A stretch of 64,000 nucleotides of DNA, from assembly GCA_963833505.1 (NCBI GenBank), contig CAWHYG010000007.1, forward strand, positions 186,001 to 250,000, in the 5' to 3' direction. Each line of letters starts with the position of its first letter. Position 1 is the stretch's first letter. Positions 35,474 to 43,893 of this stretch are shown piece after piece. This DNA is from CAWHYG01 sp963833505 (GTDB lineage Bacteria; Eisenbacteria; RBG-16-71-46; CAIMUX01). The notes beneath the pieces are model-generated. The model was not told the origin of the DNA. It was given only the letters and a program-made list of their open reading frames with translations, and did no database searches. The position numbers and the translations under genes are program-made.

Positions 35474-35482
35474 GGAGGCACC

Positions 35483-35662
35483 ATGGCCCTGCCCAAGAGG
35501 CGACACTCGAGCGCACGGCGGGACAAGCGCAAGGCGAACTGGAAACTGGCGGCCCCGCCCGCTTCGAAGTGCTCCAACTGCGGAGCCGTCAAGCGCCCCC
35601 ATTACGTCTGCCCGCAGTGCGGCTACTATCGGGACGAGGAGTTCGTGGTCGTCGAGAGCTGA
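35483..35662 (+). CDS. rpmF: 50S ribosomal protein L32
   Basis: 59 residues, typical for L32. It starts MALPKRRHSSARRDKRKANW, and the zinc-binding pairs CSNC and CPQC lie in the middle with HYVCPQCGYYRDEEFV. The ribosome-binding site GGAGG (35474-35478) abuts the intron boundary at 35473. Thus the intron has replaced everything upstream of the Shine-Dalgarno sequence, including any transcription read-through context from the DUF177 gene, by its antisense strand. Confidence 0.95.
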   Translation: MALPKRRHSSARRDKRKANWKLAAPPASKCSNCGAVKRPHYVCPQCGYYRDEEFVVVES

Positions 35663-35758
35663 GGCGCCGGCCCGTCCGAGCGCAGCTCGAGTCATGCGAA
35701 GGCATCTTGAGGCAGACACGAGGCCGTCTTGGACCGCTTGGGGCCTGGTGAGGGCGGC

Positions 35759-36805
35759 TTGACCGATCTCGTTCGCCGCAGGCGAGTGGCCGTCGACGCC
35801 ATGGGGGGAGACACCGGTCCCGCGGTGATCGTGGCCGGAGCCGTTGAGGCCGCGCGCCGCTACTTTGACACCACCCAGGTCGTCCTGGTCGGCGACGAAA
35901 GCGAGATCCGCCGCCATCTGGACCGGACCGTCGAGGAGGAGCTCGGCGTCGAAGTCGTCCACACCAGCCAGACCATCGATATGGGGGAGTCCGCGACCAG
36001 CGTCTACCGCCAGCGGCAGGATGCCTCCGTGGTCGTGGCCACCCGGTTGCTCGGAGCCGGGAAGGTGGACGCCTTGGTTTCCGCGGGCAACACCGGAGCG
36101 GTCGTGACCTCGAGCCTGCTCGAGCTCGGGCGGGTCAAAGGGGTGGCGCGTCCGGCCATCGCCAGCCTGGTGCCGACTCCCACGGGACACACGGTGCTCC
36201 TGGACGTGGGCGCGAACTCCGACACCAAGCCGCTCCATCTGTTCCAGTTCGCGATCATGGGAAGGATCTACGCCCAGTATGTGTTCGACGTGGCCGATCC
36301 GCGCGTCGGGCTGCTCAACATCGGCGAGGAGAGCAGCAAGGGCTCGGAAGTGGCCCAGCAGGCCAACAAGATCCTGGAAGCGAGCCGGGCCAACCTTCAC
36401 TTCATCGGCAACGTGGAAGGTCGCGACATCCTCCGCGGCACGGCGGACGTGGTCGTCTGCGACGGGTTCACCGGCAACGTGATCATCAAGTTCGCGGAGA
36501 GCGTGGTCTGGATGGCGGTCGAGTCGGCGCGCCGCGAGCTGGCCAACAATCTGAAGTTCAAGTTCGGGGCTCTGCTGCTGAAACCGGTGCTGCATCGGTT
36601 GCGAAACCGGCTGAATTACGAGGAATATGGGGGGGCGCCGCTGCTCGGTGTGAACGGGGTAGTCGTGATCGGCCATGGCCGGTCCTCGGCCAAGGCGATC
36701 ATGAACGCGATCCGCGTGGCTGACAAAGGTGCCCGGGAACGGATCGACCAGAAAATCAGAGAGGAACTGGCCCGTGAACAGGGAAGCGAAGAGGCAGCTG
36801 GTTAG
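35759..36805 (+). CDS. plsX: Phosphate acyltransferase PlsX
   Basis: 348 residues from the TTG at 35759, which has GAGGGCGG upstream; a TTG at 35729 and a GTG at 35787 are alternatives. PlsX makes acyl-phosphate from acyl-ACP for phospholipid synthesis. Seen: VAVDAMGGDTGPAVIVAGA at the N-terminus, DALVSAGNTGAVVTSSLLELG, LLDVGANSDTKP, GLLNIGEESSKGSEV, VEGRDILRGTADVVVCDGFT and GGAPLLGVNGVVVIGHG. Its end overlaps the start of fabH by 32 bp, so the two are probably translationally coupled. Confidence 0.95.
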   Translation: MTDLVRRRRVAVDAMGGDTGPAVIVAGAVEAARRYFDTTQVVLVGDESEIRRHLDRTVEEELGVEVVHTSQTIDMGESATSVYRQRQDASVVVATRLLGAGKVDALVSAGNTGAVVTSSLLELGRVKGVARPAIASLVPTPTGHTVLLDVGANSDTKPLHLFQFAIMGRIYAQYVFDVADPRVGLLNIGEESSKGSEVAQQANKILEASRANLHFIGNVEGRDILRGTADVVVCDGFTGNVIIKFAESVVWMAVESARRELANNLKFKFGALLLKPVLHRLRNRLNYEEYGGAPLLGVNGVVVIGHGRSSAKAIMNAIRVADKGARERIDQKIREELAREQGSEEAAG

Positions 36806-37784
36806 GGAGGTTCGCTTCGTCTCGACCGGTCGGTATGCCAATGAGAACCGGATCCTCACGAACCAGGATCTCGAGAGGATGGTCGACACCTCGGACGAGT
36901 GGATCACGACTCGGACCGGGATCAAGGAACGGCGGATGGCCGAGCCGGAGCAGGCGGCCTCCGATCTGGCCTATCCGGCCGGCAAGCAGGCGATGGAGCG
37001 CGCCGGGGTCCGGCCCGAAGATCTCGACGCCATCATCGTCGCCACCGTGACCGGCGATCACTGGTTCCCGTCCACCGCCTGCCTCCTGCAGGCGCGTTTC
37101 GGTGCCGTCAACGCCTACTGCATGGACGTCATGGCGGGCTGCTCCGGATTCCTCTATGCCACCCAGACCGCGCGCGGTCTCATCGCTTCCGGTTTCGCCG
37201 ACACGGTGCTGGTGATCGGCGTCGAAGTGCTGACCCGCATCACCGACTGGCAGGATCGCAGCACCTGCATCCTCTTCGGCGACGCCGCCGCGGCCGCGAT
37301 CTTGAAGCCCGGGGACGAAGACCACCGGATCCTCGGCCTCAGGCTCGGCGCGGACGGCACCAACTCTTCCCTGATCGAGCTGCCCGCCGGCGGGACGCGG
37401 ATGCCGATCACTCCGGAGGTGCTGGCAGGGCGCCTGAACTACATCCGCATGAAGGGCAACGAGGTCTTCAAGCTCGGCGTCCGGGGGATGGAGGAGGTCG
37501 CGAGGCAGGTGCTGGATGAAACCGGTTACACACCGGCCGATCTCAAGCTCCTGATCCCGCACCAGGCGAATCTGCGAATCATCGAAGCCACCGCGAAGCG
37601 GCTCGAGGTTCCGCCGGAAAAAGTCTATTGCAACATCCAAAAATACGGCAATACTTCGTCCGCATCCGTCCCGCTGGCCCTGGACGAAGCGCTGGTCGAG
37701 GGGCGCGTCGTCGAGGGCGATCTCGTGCTCATGGTGGTGTTCGGCGCGGGTCTGACCTGGGGCGCGGGACTGATCCGCTGGTGA
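36774..37784 (+). CDS. fabH: 3-oxoacyl-ACP synthase III (KAS III)
   Basis: 336 residues from a GTG at 36774 with GAGGAAC upstream. It starts fatty acid synthesis by condensing acetyl-CoA (or a branched starter) with malonyl-ACP. The thiolase fold has the catalytic triad in place: Cys123 in MDVMAGCSGFLYA, His in LLIPHQANLRIIE and Asn in KYGNTSSASVPLAL. TSDEWITTRTGIKERR near the N-terminus and FGAGLTWGAGLIRW at the end are family hallmarks. The stop overlaps a short downstream frame (GTGA), and fabD follows. Confidence 0.97.
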   Translation: MNREAKRQLVREVRFVSTGRYANENRILTNQDLERMVDTSDEWITTRTGIKERRMAEPEQAASDLAYPAGKQAMERAGVRPEDLDAIIVATVTGDHWFPSTACLLQARFGAVNAYCMDVMAGCSGFLYATQTARGLIASGFADTVLVIGVEVLTRITDWQDRSTCILFGDAAAAAILKPGDEDHRILGLRLGADGTNSSLIELPAGGTRMPITPEVLAGRLNYIRMKGNEVFKLGVRGMEEVARQVLDETGYTPADLKLLIPHQANLRIIEATAKRLEVPPEKVYCNIQKYGNTSSASVPLALDEALVEGRVVEGDLVLMVVFGAGLTWGAGLIRW

Positions 37785-37933
37785 GGTCCCAGCAGGGGGC
37801 CGGCGGCGCGGAATCGACGGCCCTCGATCTGGAGGCGACGGAGGCGCTTCACCCACCGGGCCGACTCGTCGGGGACGACGCCGGCGAACCGAAGGAGCCG
37901 GTTTCGCCCGCGGCCATGGTGGTCACGCCGTGA
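37781..37933 (+). CDS. Possible 50-residue small ORF between fabH and fabD
   Basis: A GTG overlaps the fabH stop (GTGA), and the frame runs 50 codons to a TGA at 37933, 28 bp before fabD. Almost every codon ends in G or C, as in the flanking genes. The product is acidic and Ala/Pro/Gly-rich (ESTALDLEATEALHPPGRL), unlike the Arg-rich shadows seen elsewhere. I recognise no family. It may be a translation-coupling spacer, a real small protein, or a GC-driven chance frame. Confidence 0.3.
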   Translation: MRSQQGAGGAESTALDLEATEALHPPGRLVGDDAGEPKEPVSPAAMVVTP

Positions 37934-37961
37934 GGCGGCGGTGGCATGGAAGGAGGACCGA

Positions 37962-38897
37962 TTGAAGACGGCCTTGCTGTTCCCCGGACAGGGATCGCAG
38001 TTCGTCGGCATGGGCCGGGACCTCTACGAGCGCCATCCTGAGGCCCGGGCGACCTTCGACGAGGCCTGCGAGATCCTGGGTGTGGATCTGAAGCGCATCT
38101 GCTTCGAGGGGCCGGAGGAGGAGCTCCGGCGCACGCACAACACCCAGCCGGCGATCTTCGTCCACAGCGTGGCGACGCTGCGATCGATGGGCCTCCGGCC
38201 GGAGGGCGCGGACTTCCGTGCCGCCGGACACAGCCTGGGCGAGTACAGCGCCTATGTCGCCGCGGGAGCGATCTCGTTCGCGGACGCGCTGCGGCTCGTG
38301 CGGAGACGCGGGGAGCTCATGTACCAGGCGGGCCTGGACCGGCCCGGCACCATGGCGGCCATCCTCGGCCTCGAGGGCCGGCGGGTGGCGGAAGTGCTCG
38401 AGTCGGTTCCCGGGATCGTCCGGGCCGCCAACTTCAACTCTCCGGGACAGGTCGTGATTTCCGGGGAGGTCGAGGCGGTCGGGTTGGCGGCGCAGCGCTT
38501 GAAGGAAGCGGGGGCGCGGAAGACGATCCCGCTCGAGGTGAGCGGGGCGTTTCACTCCCCCTTGATGAAAGGCGCGGCGCGGGGATTGTCCGAGATGCTG
38601 TCAGGGACGCCCCTGGCGCGCGCGCGCTGTCCGGTCCTGGCCAACGCCTCCGCGACCGAGGTAGTCGAGCCGGAAGCCATCCGGACCTCACTCGAGGCGC
38701 AGCTCCTCTCGCCGGTGCTCTGGGAACAGACGGTCCGCGCCCTCCTGGACTGGGGCGCCGGCCGGTTTGTCGAGATCGGACCGGGCAAGGTGCTCACCGG
38801 ACTGGTTCGGGCCGCGGACAAGGAGGCGAGCACGCTGGCGATCGGGGACGCCGCGCAGGTCGAGGCCTTCCGAACGGAGGAGGGACGGGAGGCATGA
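37962..38897 (+). CDS. fabD: Malonyl-CoA:ACP transacylase
   Basis: 311 residues. The TTG at 37962 has an excellent AAGGAGGACC ribosome-binding site and gives the standard start TALLFPGQGSQFVGMGRDL. It loads malonate onto ACP for chain elongation. The nucleophile elbow is GHSLGEYSA with Ser91. The second-half marks RRRGELMYQA, AANFNSPGQVVISGE, VSGAFHSPLM (catalytic His) and FVEIGPGKVLTGL are all present. It overlaps fabG by 4 bp (ATGA). Confidence 0.97.
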   Translation: MKTALLFPGQGSQFVGMGRDLYERHPEARATFDEACEILGVDLKRICFEGPEEELRRTHNTQPAIFVHSVATLRSMGLRPEGADFRAAGHSLGEYSAYVAAGAISFADALRLVRRRGELMYQAGLDRPGTMAAILGLEGRRVAEVLESVPGIVRAANFNSPGQVVISGEVEAVGLAAQRLKEAGARKTIPLEVSGAFHSPLMKGAARGLSEMLSGTPLARARCPVLANASATEVVEPEAIRTSLEAQLLSPVLWEQTVRALLDWGAGRFVEIGPGKVLTGLVRAADKEASTLAIGDAAQVEAFRTEEGREA

Positions 38898-39715
38898 TCA
38901 ACCGGAACGCATTCTCGATCTCGAACCTGCCCGCGGACGGAGAGCCCGCCTTGTCCGGCACGCGTCGACCTGGGAAGCTGGAAGGACGGGTCGCCCTGGT
39001 CACGGGGGGGAGCCGGGGGATCGGTCGGTCGGTCGCGCTTCGGCTGGCGGCGGACGGAGCCGATCTCGCGCTGGTCGACCGGACGGGCGAGCCGGAGGGA
39101 CCGGCGGTGGTGGAGATCCGCGCTCTCGGCCGCCGCTGCCGCCACTTCCGTTGCGACGTGTCCGATCCGGCCCGGGTGCAGGCGTTGGCGGCCGAGGTGC
39201 AGGAAGCGCTGGGCCCTGTCTCGATCCTGGTCAACAATGCCGGCGTCACCCGGGACAACTTGTTCCTGCGCCTCGGGACCGAGGAATGGGACACGGTGCT
39301 CGGGATCAACCTGAAAGGGGCGTTTCACTGCATCAAGTTCCTCAGCCGCGGTATGCTGAAGGAGCGATGGGGCCGGATCGTAAACATGAGCTCCGTCGTG
39401 GGCCAGATGGGAAACAAGGGGCAGGCGAACTACGCCGCCTCCAAGGCCGGCTTGATCGGGCTGACGGTCTCAGTGGCCCGGGAGCTGGCCGAACGGGGGA
39501 TCACGGTCAACGCCGTGGCTCCGGGGTACATTGACACCGACATGACCGGGATACTGCCGGAGCCGGTTCGCGCCGAGCTTCTCCGGAGCATTCCAGCGGG
39601 CCGGATCGGGCATCCCGAGGACGTCGCCGGGATCGTGGCGTTTCTCGCTTCGGACGAGGCGGCCTACATCACCGGCCAGGTCATCCGGGTCGACGGCGGC
39701 ATGCTCATGGGCTGA
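38894..39715 (+). CDS. fabG: 3-oxoacyl-ACP reductase
   Basis: 273 residues; an NADPH-dependent short-chain dehydrogenase for the first reduction of fatty acid elongation. The cofactor motif is VTGGSRGIGRSVALRL, then CDVSD and NNAGVTRDNLFLRL. The catalytic Ser is in NMSSVVGQMGNKGQ, with Tyr180 and Lys184 in ANYAASKAG. VAPGYIDTDMT and ITGQVIRVDGGMLMG end the fold. The first about 30 residues before GKLEGRVALVTGG are an unusual extension; an internal start is possible, but the ATGA overlap with fabD favours the one given. Confidence 0.96.
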   Translation: MINRNAFSISNLPADGEPALSGTRRPGKLEGRVALVTGGSRGIGRSVALRLAADGADLALVDRTGEPEGPAVVEIRALGRRCRHFRCDVSDPARVQALAAEVQEALGPVSILVNNAGVTRDNLFLRLGTEEWDTVLGINLKGAFHCIKFLSRGMLKERWGRIVNMSSVVGQMGNKGQANYAASKAGLIGLTVSVARELAERGITVNAVAPGYIDTDMTGILPEPVRAELLRSIPAGRIGHPEDVAGIVAFLASDEAAYITGQVIRVDGGMLMG

Positions 39716-39804
39716 CGGCCGTGGGTGGTCCTCGCGGGAGGTCCCGGGGGGACCAGGTTCGAGGGGCGACGAAGGGGGGGGATGCCCCCGGAGGAAGGAA
39801 TCCG

Positions 39805-40077
39805 ATGGACAACTACGAGCAGAAGATCCGGGACATCATCGTCGAACAGCTTGGGGTCACGCCCGAGAAGGTGACGCCGGAGGCGTCGTTCATCGACGAC
39901 CTGGGTGCCGATTCCCTGGACACGGTCGAGCTGATCATGGCCCTGGAGGAGGCCTTCGAGATCGAGATCCCGGACGAGGACGCGGAGAAGATGGAGAAAG
40001 TAGGCGACGCGATCCGCTACCTGAAGGATCATTCTGGAGGCGGCCAAGTAGGGTGCCGCCATCGGCCTGGACCATAA
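39805..40077 (+). CDS. acpP: Acyl carrier protein
   Basis: 90 residues from ATG 39805, with GGAGGAAGGA upstream. The phosphopantetheine attachment site is Ser37 in DDLGADSLDTVEL. The acidic helix EEAFEIEIPDEDAEKM is the usual partner-binding face. It carries growing acyl chains among PlsX, FabH, FabD, FabG and FabF, all encoded around it. The C-terminus after YLKDHS is about 13 residues longer than in typical ACPs, is basic and contains a Cys. Confidence 0.95.
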   Translation: MDNYEQKIRDIIVEQLGVTPEKVTPEASFIDDLGADSLDTVELIMALEEAFEIEIPDEDAEKMEKVGDAIRYLKDHSGGGQVGCRHRPGP

Positions 40078-40085
40078 GGAAACCC

Positions 40086-41333
40086 ATGAAGCATAAAGTC
40101 GTGATCACCGGGTTGGGCGCGATCACGCCTCTCGGTCTGACTACGCCCCATTTCTGGGGTGGGTTGATCGAAGGGCGTTCCGGCATCGGCCCCGTGACCC
40201 GCTTCGACACCACCTCATTCGCGAGCAAGATCGCCGGGGAAGTGCGCGGATTCGATCCCGGCAACTACATGGATCGCAAGGAGGCGAAGAGAACCGATCC
40301 GTTCACCCAGTACGCGCTGGCCGCGGCCAAGGAGGCGGTGGAACAGAGCGGCCTGGACACGTCGGAGCAGAACGGAGAGCGGATCGGCTGCATCATCGGT
40401 TCGGGCATCGGCGGGACGACCACCTGGGAGGCCCAGCACCGGATCCTGCTCGAAAAGGGGCCCGAGCGCGTCTCCCCTTTCTTCGTCCCCATGATGATCG
40501 CGGACATGGCCTCGGGGCAGGTCTCGATCGTCTACGGAACCCGCGGGTCCAACTTCGCCACCGTCTCCGCCTGCGCCTCGGGCGCGCACGCGGTGGGGGA
40601 AGGGTTCCGCCTGATCGGGAGCGGCGATCTGGACGCCTGCATCGCCGGTGGAAGCGAAGCTCCGGTCACGCCGCTGGCCATGGCCGGGTTCTGCTCCATG
40701 AAGGCCCTGAGCTTCCGCAACGACGATCCCCCCCGGGCGAGCAGGCCCTTCGATCGCGACCGGGATGGCTTCGTGATGGGGGAGGGGGCTGGGGTCGTCA
40801 TCCTGGAGTCGGAGGCACATGCCCGGGCCCGAGGCGCGACCATTCTCGCCGAGCTGGCGGGTTACGGGAGCACCGCCGACGCCCACCACATCACGGCACC
40901 GGCTCCCGTGGGCGAAGGCGCAGCGCGAGCCATGCGGCTCGCGCTGGAATCGGCCGGGGCCCGTCTCGAGGAAGTGGATTACATCAACGCGCATGGAACC
41001 TCCACGCCTTTGAACGACAAGTATGAGACGATGGCGATCCACACGGTCTTCGGCGAGCACGCCCACAAGCTGGCGATCAGCTCGACCAAGTCCATGACCG
41101 GCCACCTCCTGGGGGCGGCCGGCGCCATCGAGCTGGTGGCGACGATTTTGACCGTGAGAAACGACCTGCTTCCGCCGACCATCAACTATGAGACGCCTGA
41201 TCCTGAGTGCGACCTGGACTACGTGCCGAACCGTGCTCGCCCGGCGAAGGTCCGATTCACGCTCAGCAATTCCTTGGGCTTCGGCGGACACAATGTGACG
41301 CTGGCGGTTCGGAAGTACCCGGCGGAAGACTGA
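40086..41333 (+). CDS. fabF: 3-oxoacyl-ACP synthase II (KAS II)
   Basis: 415 residues from ATG 40086, 8 bp after acpP. It is the elongating condensing enzyme of fatty acid synthesis. The Cys-His-His triad is complete: Cys163 in VSACASGAHAVGE, His in INAHGTSTPLND and His in KSMTGHLLGAAGAIE. GLGAITPLGLT, DRDGFVMGEGAGVVILE and SNSLGFGGHNVTL are further family motifs. It lies between acpP and rnc, the classical order. Confidence 0.97.
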   Translation: MKHKVVITGLGAITPLGLTTPHFWGGLIEGRSGIGPVTRFDTTSFASKIAGEVRGFDPGNYMDRKEAKRTDPFTQYALAAAKEAVEQSGLDTSEQNGERIGCIIGSGIGGTTTWEAQHRILLEKGPERVSPFFVPMMIADMASGQVSIVYGTRGSNFATVSACASGAHAVGEGFRLIGSGDLDACIAGGSEAPVTPLAMAGFCSMKALSFRNDDPPRASRPFDRDRDGFVMGEGAGVVILESEAHARARGATILAELAGYGSTADAHHITAPAPVGEGAARAMRLALESAGARLEEVDYINAHGTSTPLNDKYETMAIHTVFGEHAHKLAISSTKSMTGHLLGAAGAIELVATILTVRNDLLPPTINYETPDPECDLDYVPNRARPAKVRFTLSNSLGFGGHNVTLAVRKYPAED

Positions 41334-41382
41334 ATCGCGGCTTCCGCCGGCGGGCTCGCGCCCGCCTTCGGCAGGAAGAGAC

Positions 41383-42228
41383 ATGGGCTGGATCCAGCAG
41401 CTATGGCGGCGCCTTCAAGGCGGGCCAAAGCGCCAGGCCGCGGACATTCAAGGCATCCTGGACGCCTTTCAGAGGGAGATCGGGCTCAGGTTCAACGACC
41501 AGGCCCTTCTCCGCCAGGCGCTGACCCATCGATCCTTCCTGGGGAGCAACGGAGCCGACCCGCGCCTGTCCAACGAGCGGATCGAGTTCCTCGGCGACGC
41601 CGTGCTCGAGCTGGCCGTGATCGAGTTCCTCTATCGCCTGTATCCGGAAGACCGCGAAGGAGCCCTGACGAAGAAGAAGGGGTTGCTCGTTTCCCGGGAG
41701 GTGCTGGCCCACTGCGCGGAGCGGATGCGTCTGGGGAACTACATCCTTTTGAGCGACGCCGAGCGGGATTCAGGCGGTCGGGCCCGGGCTTCGATCCTCG
41801 CCGACACCTTTGAAGCGGTGGCGGGCTCGATCCATCTCGATCACGGATTGGTCGAGGCCCGACGCTTCGTGCGCGAGCGGCTGCTGGTGCATGCCGACAG
41901 CATCCTGAAGGATCAGTCCCTCTCGAATCACAAGAGCCTCCTGCAGGAGCGCGTCCAGGCCCGGTTCAAGACGCATCCTCGCTATCGGGTGGTCACGGAG
42001 AGCGGCCCGGACCACATGAAGGTGTTCACCGTGGAGGTCTCGATCCGGGGAATGCTCCTGGGGCGCGGGCAAGGGAACAACAAGAAGGAGGCGGAACAGG
42101 CCTCGGCGCAGAACGCCCTCTTCCGCCTCGGCCAGATCGAGCCCGACCTTCCCCCGGCAGAGCCCGCAGCGGCGCACCGCGAGACGCCGCCGGCCGGGAC
42201 CGGCGGGGATCCAAGCCCATCCCCTTGA
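41383..42228 (+). CDS. rnc: Ribonuclease III
   Basis: 281 residues, with GGAAGAG upstream of the ATG. It cleaves double-stranded RNA in rRNA and mRNA processing. The catalytic signature NERIEFLGDAVLELAVIEFL carries the conserved Glu and Asp residues. ADTFEAVAGSIHLDHG contains the second acidic pair. A dsRNA-binding domain (SLLQERVQARFKTHPRY through GRGQGNNKKEAEQASAQNAL) follows. A 35-residue Pro/Ala-rich tail ends the protein. It closes the plsX-fab cluster and faces the outer-membrane gene on the other strand. Confidence 0.96.
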   Translation: MGWIQQLWRRLQGGPKRQAADIQGILDAFQREIGLRFNDQALLRQALTHRSFLGSNGADPRLSNERIEFLGDAVLELAVIEFLYRLYPEDREGALTKKKGLLVSREVLAHCAERMRLGNYILLSDAERDSGGRARASILADTFEAVAGSIHLDHGLVEARRFVRERLLVHADSILKDQSLSNHKSLLQERVQARFKTHPRYRVVTESGPDHMKVFTVEVSIRGMLLGRGQGNNKKEAEQASAQNALFRLGQIEPDLPPAEPAAAHRETPPAGTGGDPSPSP

Positions 42229-42241
42229 GGCGCGTCCCCGG

Positions 42242-42322
42242 GGAGCCCTTGCGCCTCAAAGCCTGCTCGGACCTGCTTCGTCGGCGCCTCGGAGCCCTTG
42301 CGCGCCAAAGCCTGCACGGACC
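42242..42322. repeat. 32-bp direct repeat in the rnc / outer-membrane gene gap
   Basis: GGAGCCCTTGCGCCTCAAAG at 42242 and GGAGCCCTTGCGCGCCAAAG at 42291 each continue with CCTGCWCGGACC; the two 32-bp copies differ at three positions, with a 49-bp period. The core GCGCGCCAAAGCCT also occurs in every unit of the 197-bp tandem repeat at 10.3-10.9 kb, so this looks like a dispersed intergenic family. Confidence 0.7.
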
Positions 42323-42366
42323 GTGGACGGCCGATCATCCTCCGCGGGAATCGCCGATCGATGCCT

Positions 42367-43749
42367 CTACAGCTTGAAGTTGGCGCCCAGAAGGAAGCGC
42401 TTGTCCGTGGTCTGCTCGATCGTGGTGGCGCCCGACACCGCAGAGGCGCCGAGCCGGGTGAAGCCGCCGGTGATGTAGGCTGCGTCCAGTGACATCGCCG
42501 GGTCGACCTGCACGCTCGCGCCGAAAGTGACGTAGCGCCGATCGTGGTCGAACTGCGCGGGCACGGCCTCCCCCGCGAAGACATCGGTGGCGATCATCCG
42601 GTAGGCGACCGGCTGGGAGATGAATCCCGCCCTCACGCTGACCGGCGTCTTGGGAATGTCGTACTGGGCTCCGAAGCGCAGATCGACGGTCGATCGGTAG
42701 GCGTAGGAATCGCCGGTTCGGATCGACTCGTGGTCTTCCTGGATCTGGGTCCAGTCGGCGAACTGGGCGTCAGCCGAAAGGAGCAGCCCGCGCAGGGCCC
42801 CGTGAGGCGCCTGATAGGCGAGCCCGGCCGACAGGCGCGGCGGGAAATAGAACGTCTGCCGGATCCGCTCCGATCCGTAGGGGAAGCTGTCCAGACTGTC
42901 GAGGCCACCGTTCACGACGATGCGCGCGCTGTCGCTCTGCGTGCGCTCGAGCGTGATCGACTCCGGCAGGTGCACCACCAGCCCGAATCCGAATCCGGTG
43001 TCGGAGTGGAGATAGGCTCCCAGGTCTCCGGTCACTCCGGTGAAGTCGCCGTGCCAGGTGGAGTATTCCTGGTCCGAGTCGAGGCCGTCGGCCGAGCCAT
43101 AGCTGAACGTCCGGCTGAGGTCGGAGCTGCCGGACAGAACGGTTCCGCTCAGCCCGAGGGAAAGCGTCGGCGTGACCGCCAGGCCGAGGCCGATCCGGTA
43201 GGCCCCGACGCTGCCGTTCTCCTCGATGGCCTCCATCTCGTCCTTGACCGGTCCGCCCGAGCCCGAGCGCAAGTAGGACGAGTCCAGCGGGATCTCGCGG
43301 TCGTAGGAGAACCCCACGACGAAGGAGCCTCTCCAGGTGGGCACGGGATACGCGATGCCAAACGAGTTGATTCCGCTTTCATCCGCGGTGGAGGAGGTCG
43401 GATTTCCGAAGTACCGGTTGTCCTGCTCCAGGGTCGCGTGCGAGAAGGTCCCGCCGATCTGGGTGTTCTGGATCTGGCTCAAGCCAGCCGGATTGTAGCT
43501 CAGGGCGGTGTAGTCCCGGGCGACGCCGGTCCACGCGCCCCCCATTCCCATGGCCACGGCCCCTGCTCCGGATTGGGAGACGAGGGGAAGGTCATCGGGA
43601 ATCTGCGCCTCTGCTCGACCGGTCCAGGCGAGCGCGGCCAGAAGCAGAAACGACGCGGCCGTCCGGATGCTCGCCCCTGGAGCGCCTCGGCGGCTCGCCG
43701 CCGGCACCGGAAACGGATGACTCGCTTGGGAACTGCTGGATACCGTCAC
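42367..43749 (-). CDS. FadL/OmpP1-like outer-membrane transport protein
   Basis: 460 residues from a GTG with AAGGAGG upstream. A signal region (TAASFLLLAALAWTGRAEAQ) is followed by SGAGAVAMGMGGAWTGVARDYTALSYNPAGL, the N-terminal hatch pattern of the OmpP1/FadL/TodX family. Alternating strands (FSYGSADGL, GLVVHLPESITLERT, SAGLAYQAPHGALRGLLLSADAQF) run to a final FLLGANFKL. The family forms 14-strand barrels importing hydrophobic compounds. It is the last gene of a short minus-strand unit with a lipoprotein and possibly a small ORF. Confidence 0.82.
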   Translation of the reverse strand: MTVSSSSQASHPFPVPAASRRGAPGASIRTAASFLLLAALAWTGRAEAQIPDDLPLVSQSGAGAVAMGMGGAWTGVARDYTALSYNPAGLSQIQNTQIGGTFSHATLEQDNRYFGNPTSSTADESGINSFGIAYPVPTWRGSFVVGFSYDREIPLDSSYLRSGSGGPVKDEMEAIEENGSVGAYRIGLGLAVTPTLSLGLSGTVLSGSSDLSRTFSYGSADGLDSDQEYSTWHGDFTGVTGDLGAYLHSDTGFGFGLVVHLPESITLERTQSDSARIVVNGGLDSLDSFPYGSERIRQTFYFPPRLSAGLAYQAPHGALRGLLLSADAQFADWTQIQEDHESIRTGDSYAYRSTVDLRFGAQYDIPKTPVSVRAGFISQPVAYRMIATDVFAGEAVPAQFDHDRRYVTFGASVQVDPAMSLDAAYITGGFTRLGASAVSGATTIEQTTDKRFLLGANFKL

Positions 43750-43761
43750 GGAGATCCTCCT

Positions 43762-43863
43762 TCAAAACAGAGCGGCGCCGGAGCGGGGACGACGCAACGC
43801 TCGCCGGACGCCGTCGAGCGCAAGGGGGAACCCGGAGACCTGCTCTTGCTCAGGCGTCGTCAT
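43762..43863 (-). CDS. Possible 33-residue leader ORF before the outer-membrane gene
   Basis: An ATG with a good GAGGAG sequence 3 nt upstream opens a 33-codon frame that ends with TGA just before the AAGGAGG of the outer-membrane gene. It begins MTTPEQEQVSGF and ends in a basic, Arg-rich stretch. It starts 31 nt after the stop of the lipoprotein gene. No family is recognised. It could be a coupling or leader peptide, or chance. Confidence 0.28.
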   Translation of the reverse strand: MTTPEQEQVSGFPLALDGVRRALRRPRSGAALF

Positions 43864-43893
43864 CGTCTCCTCGGTTCCGCTGCGAGGTTCGCC

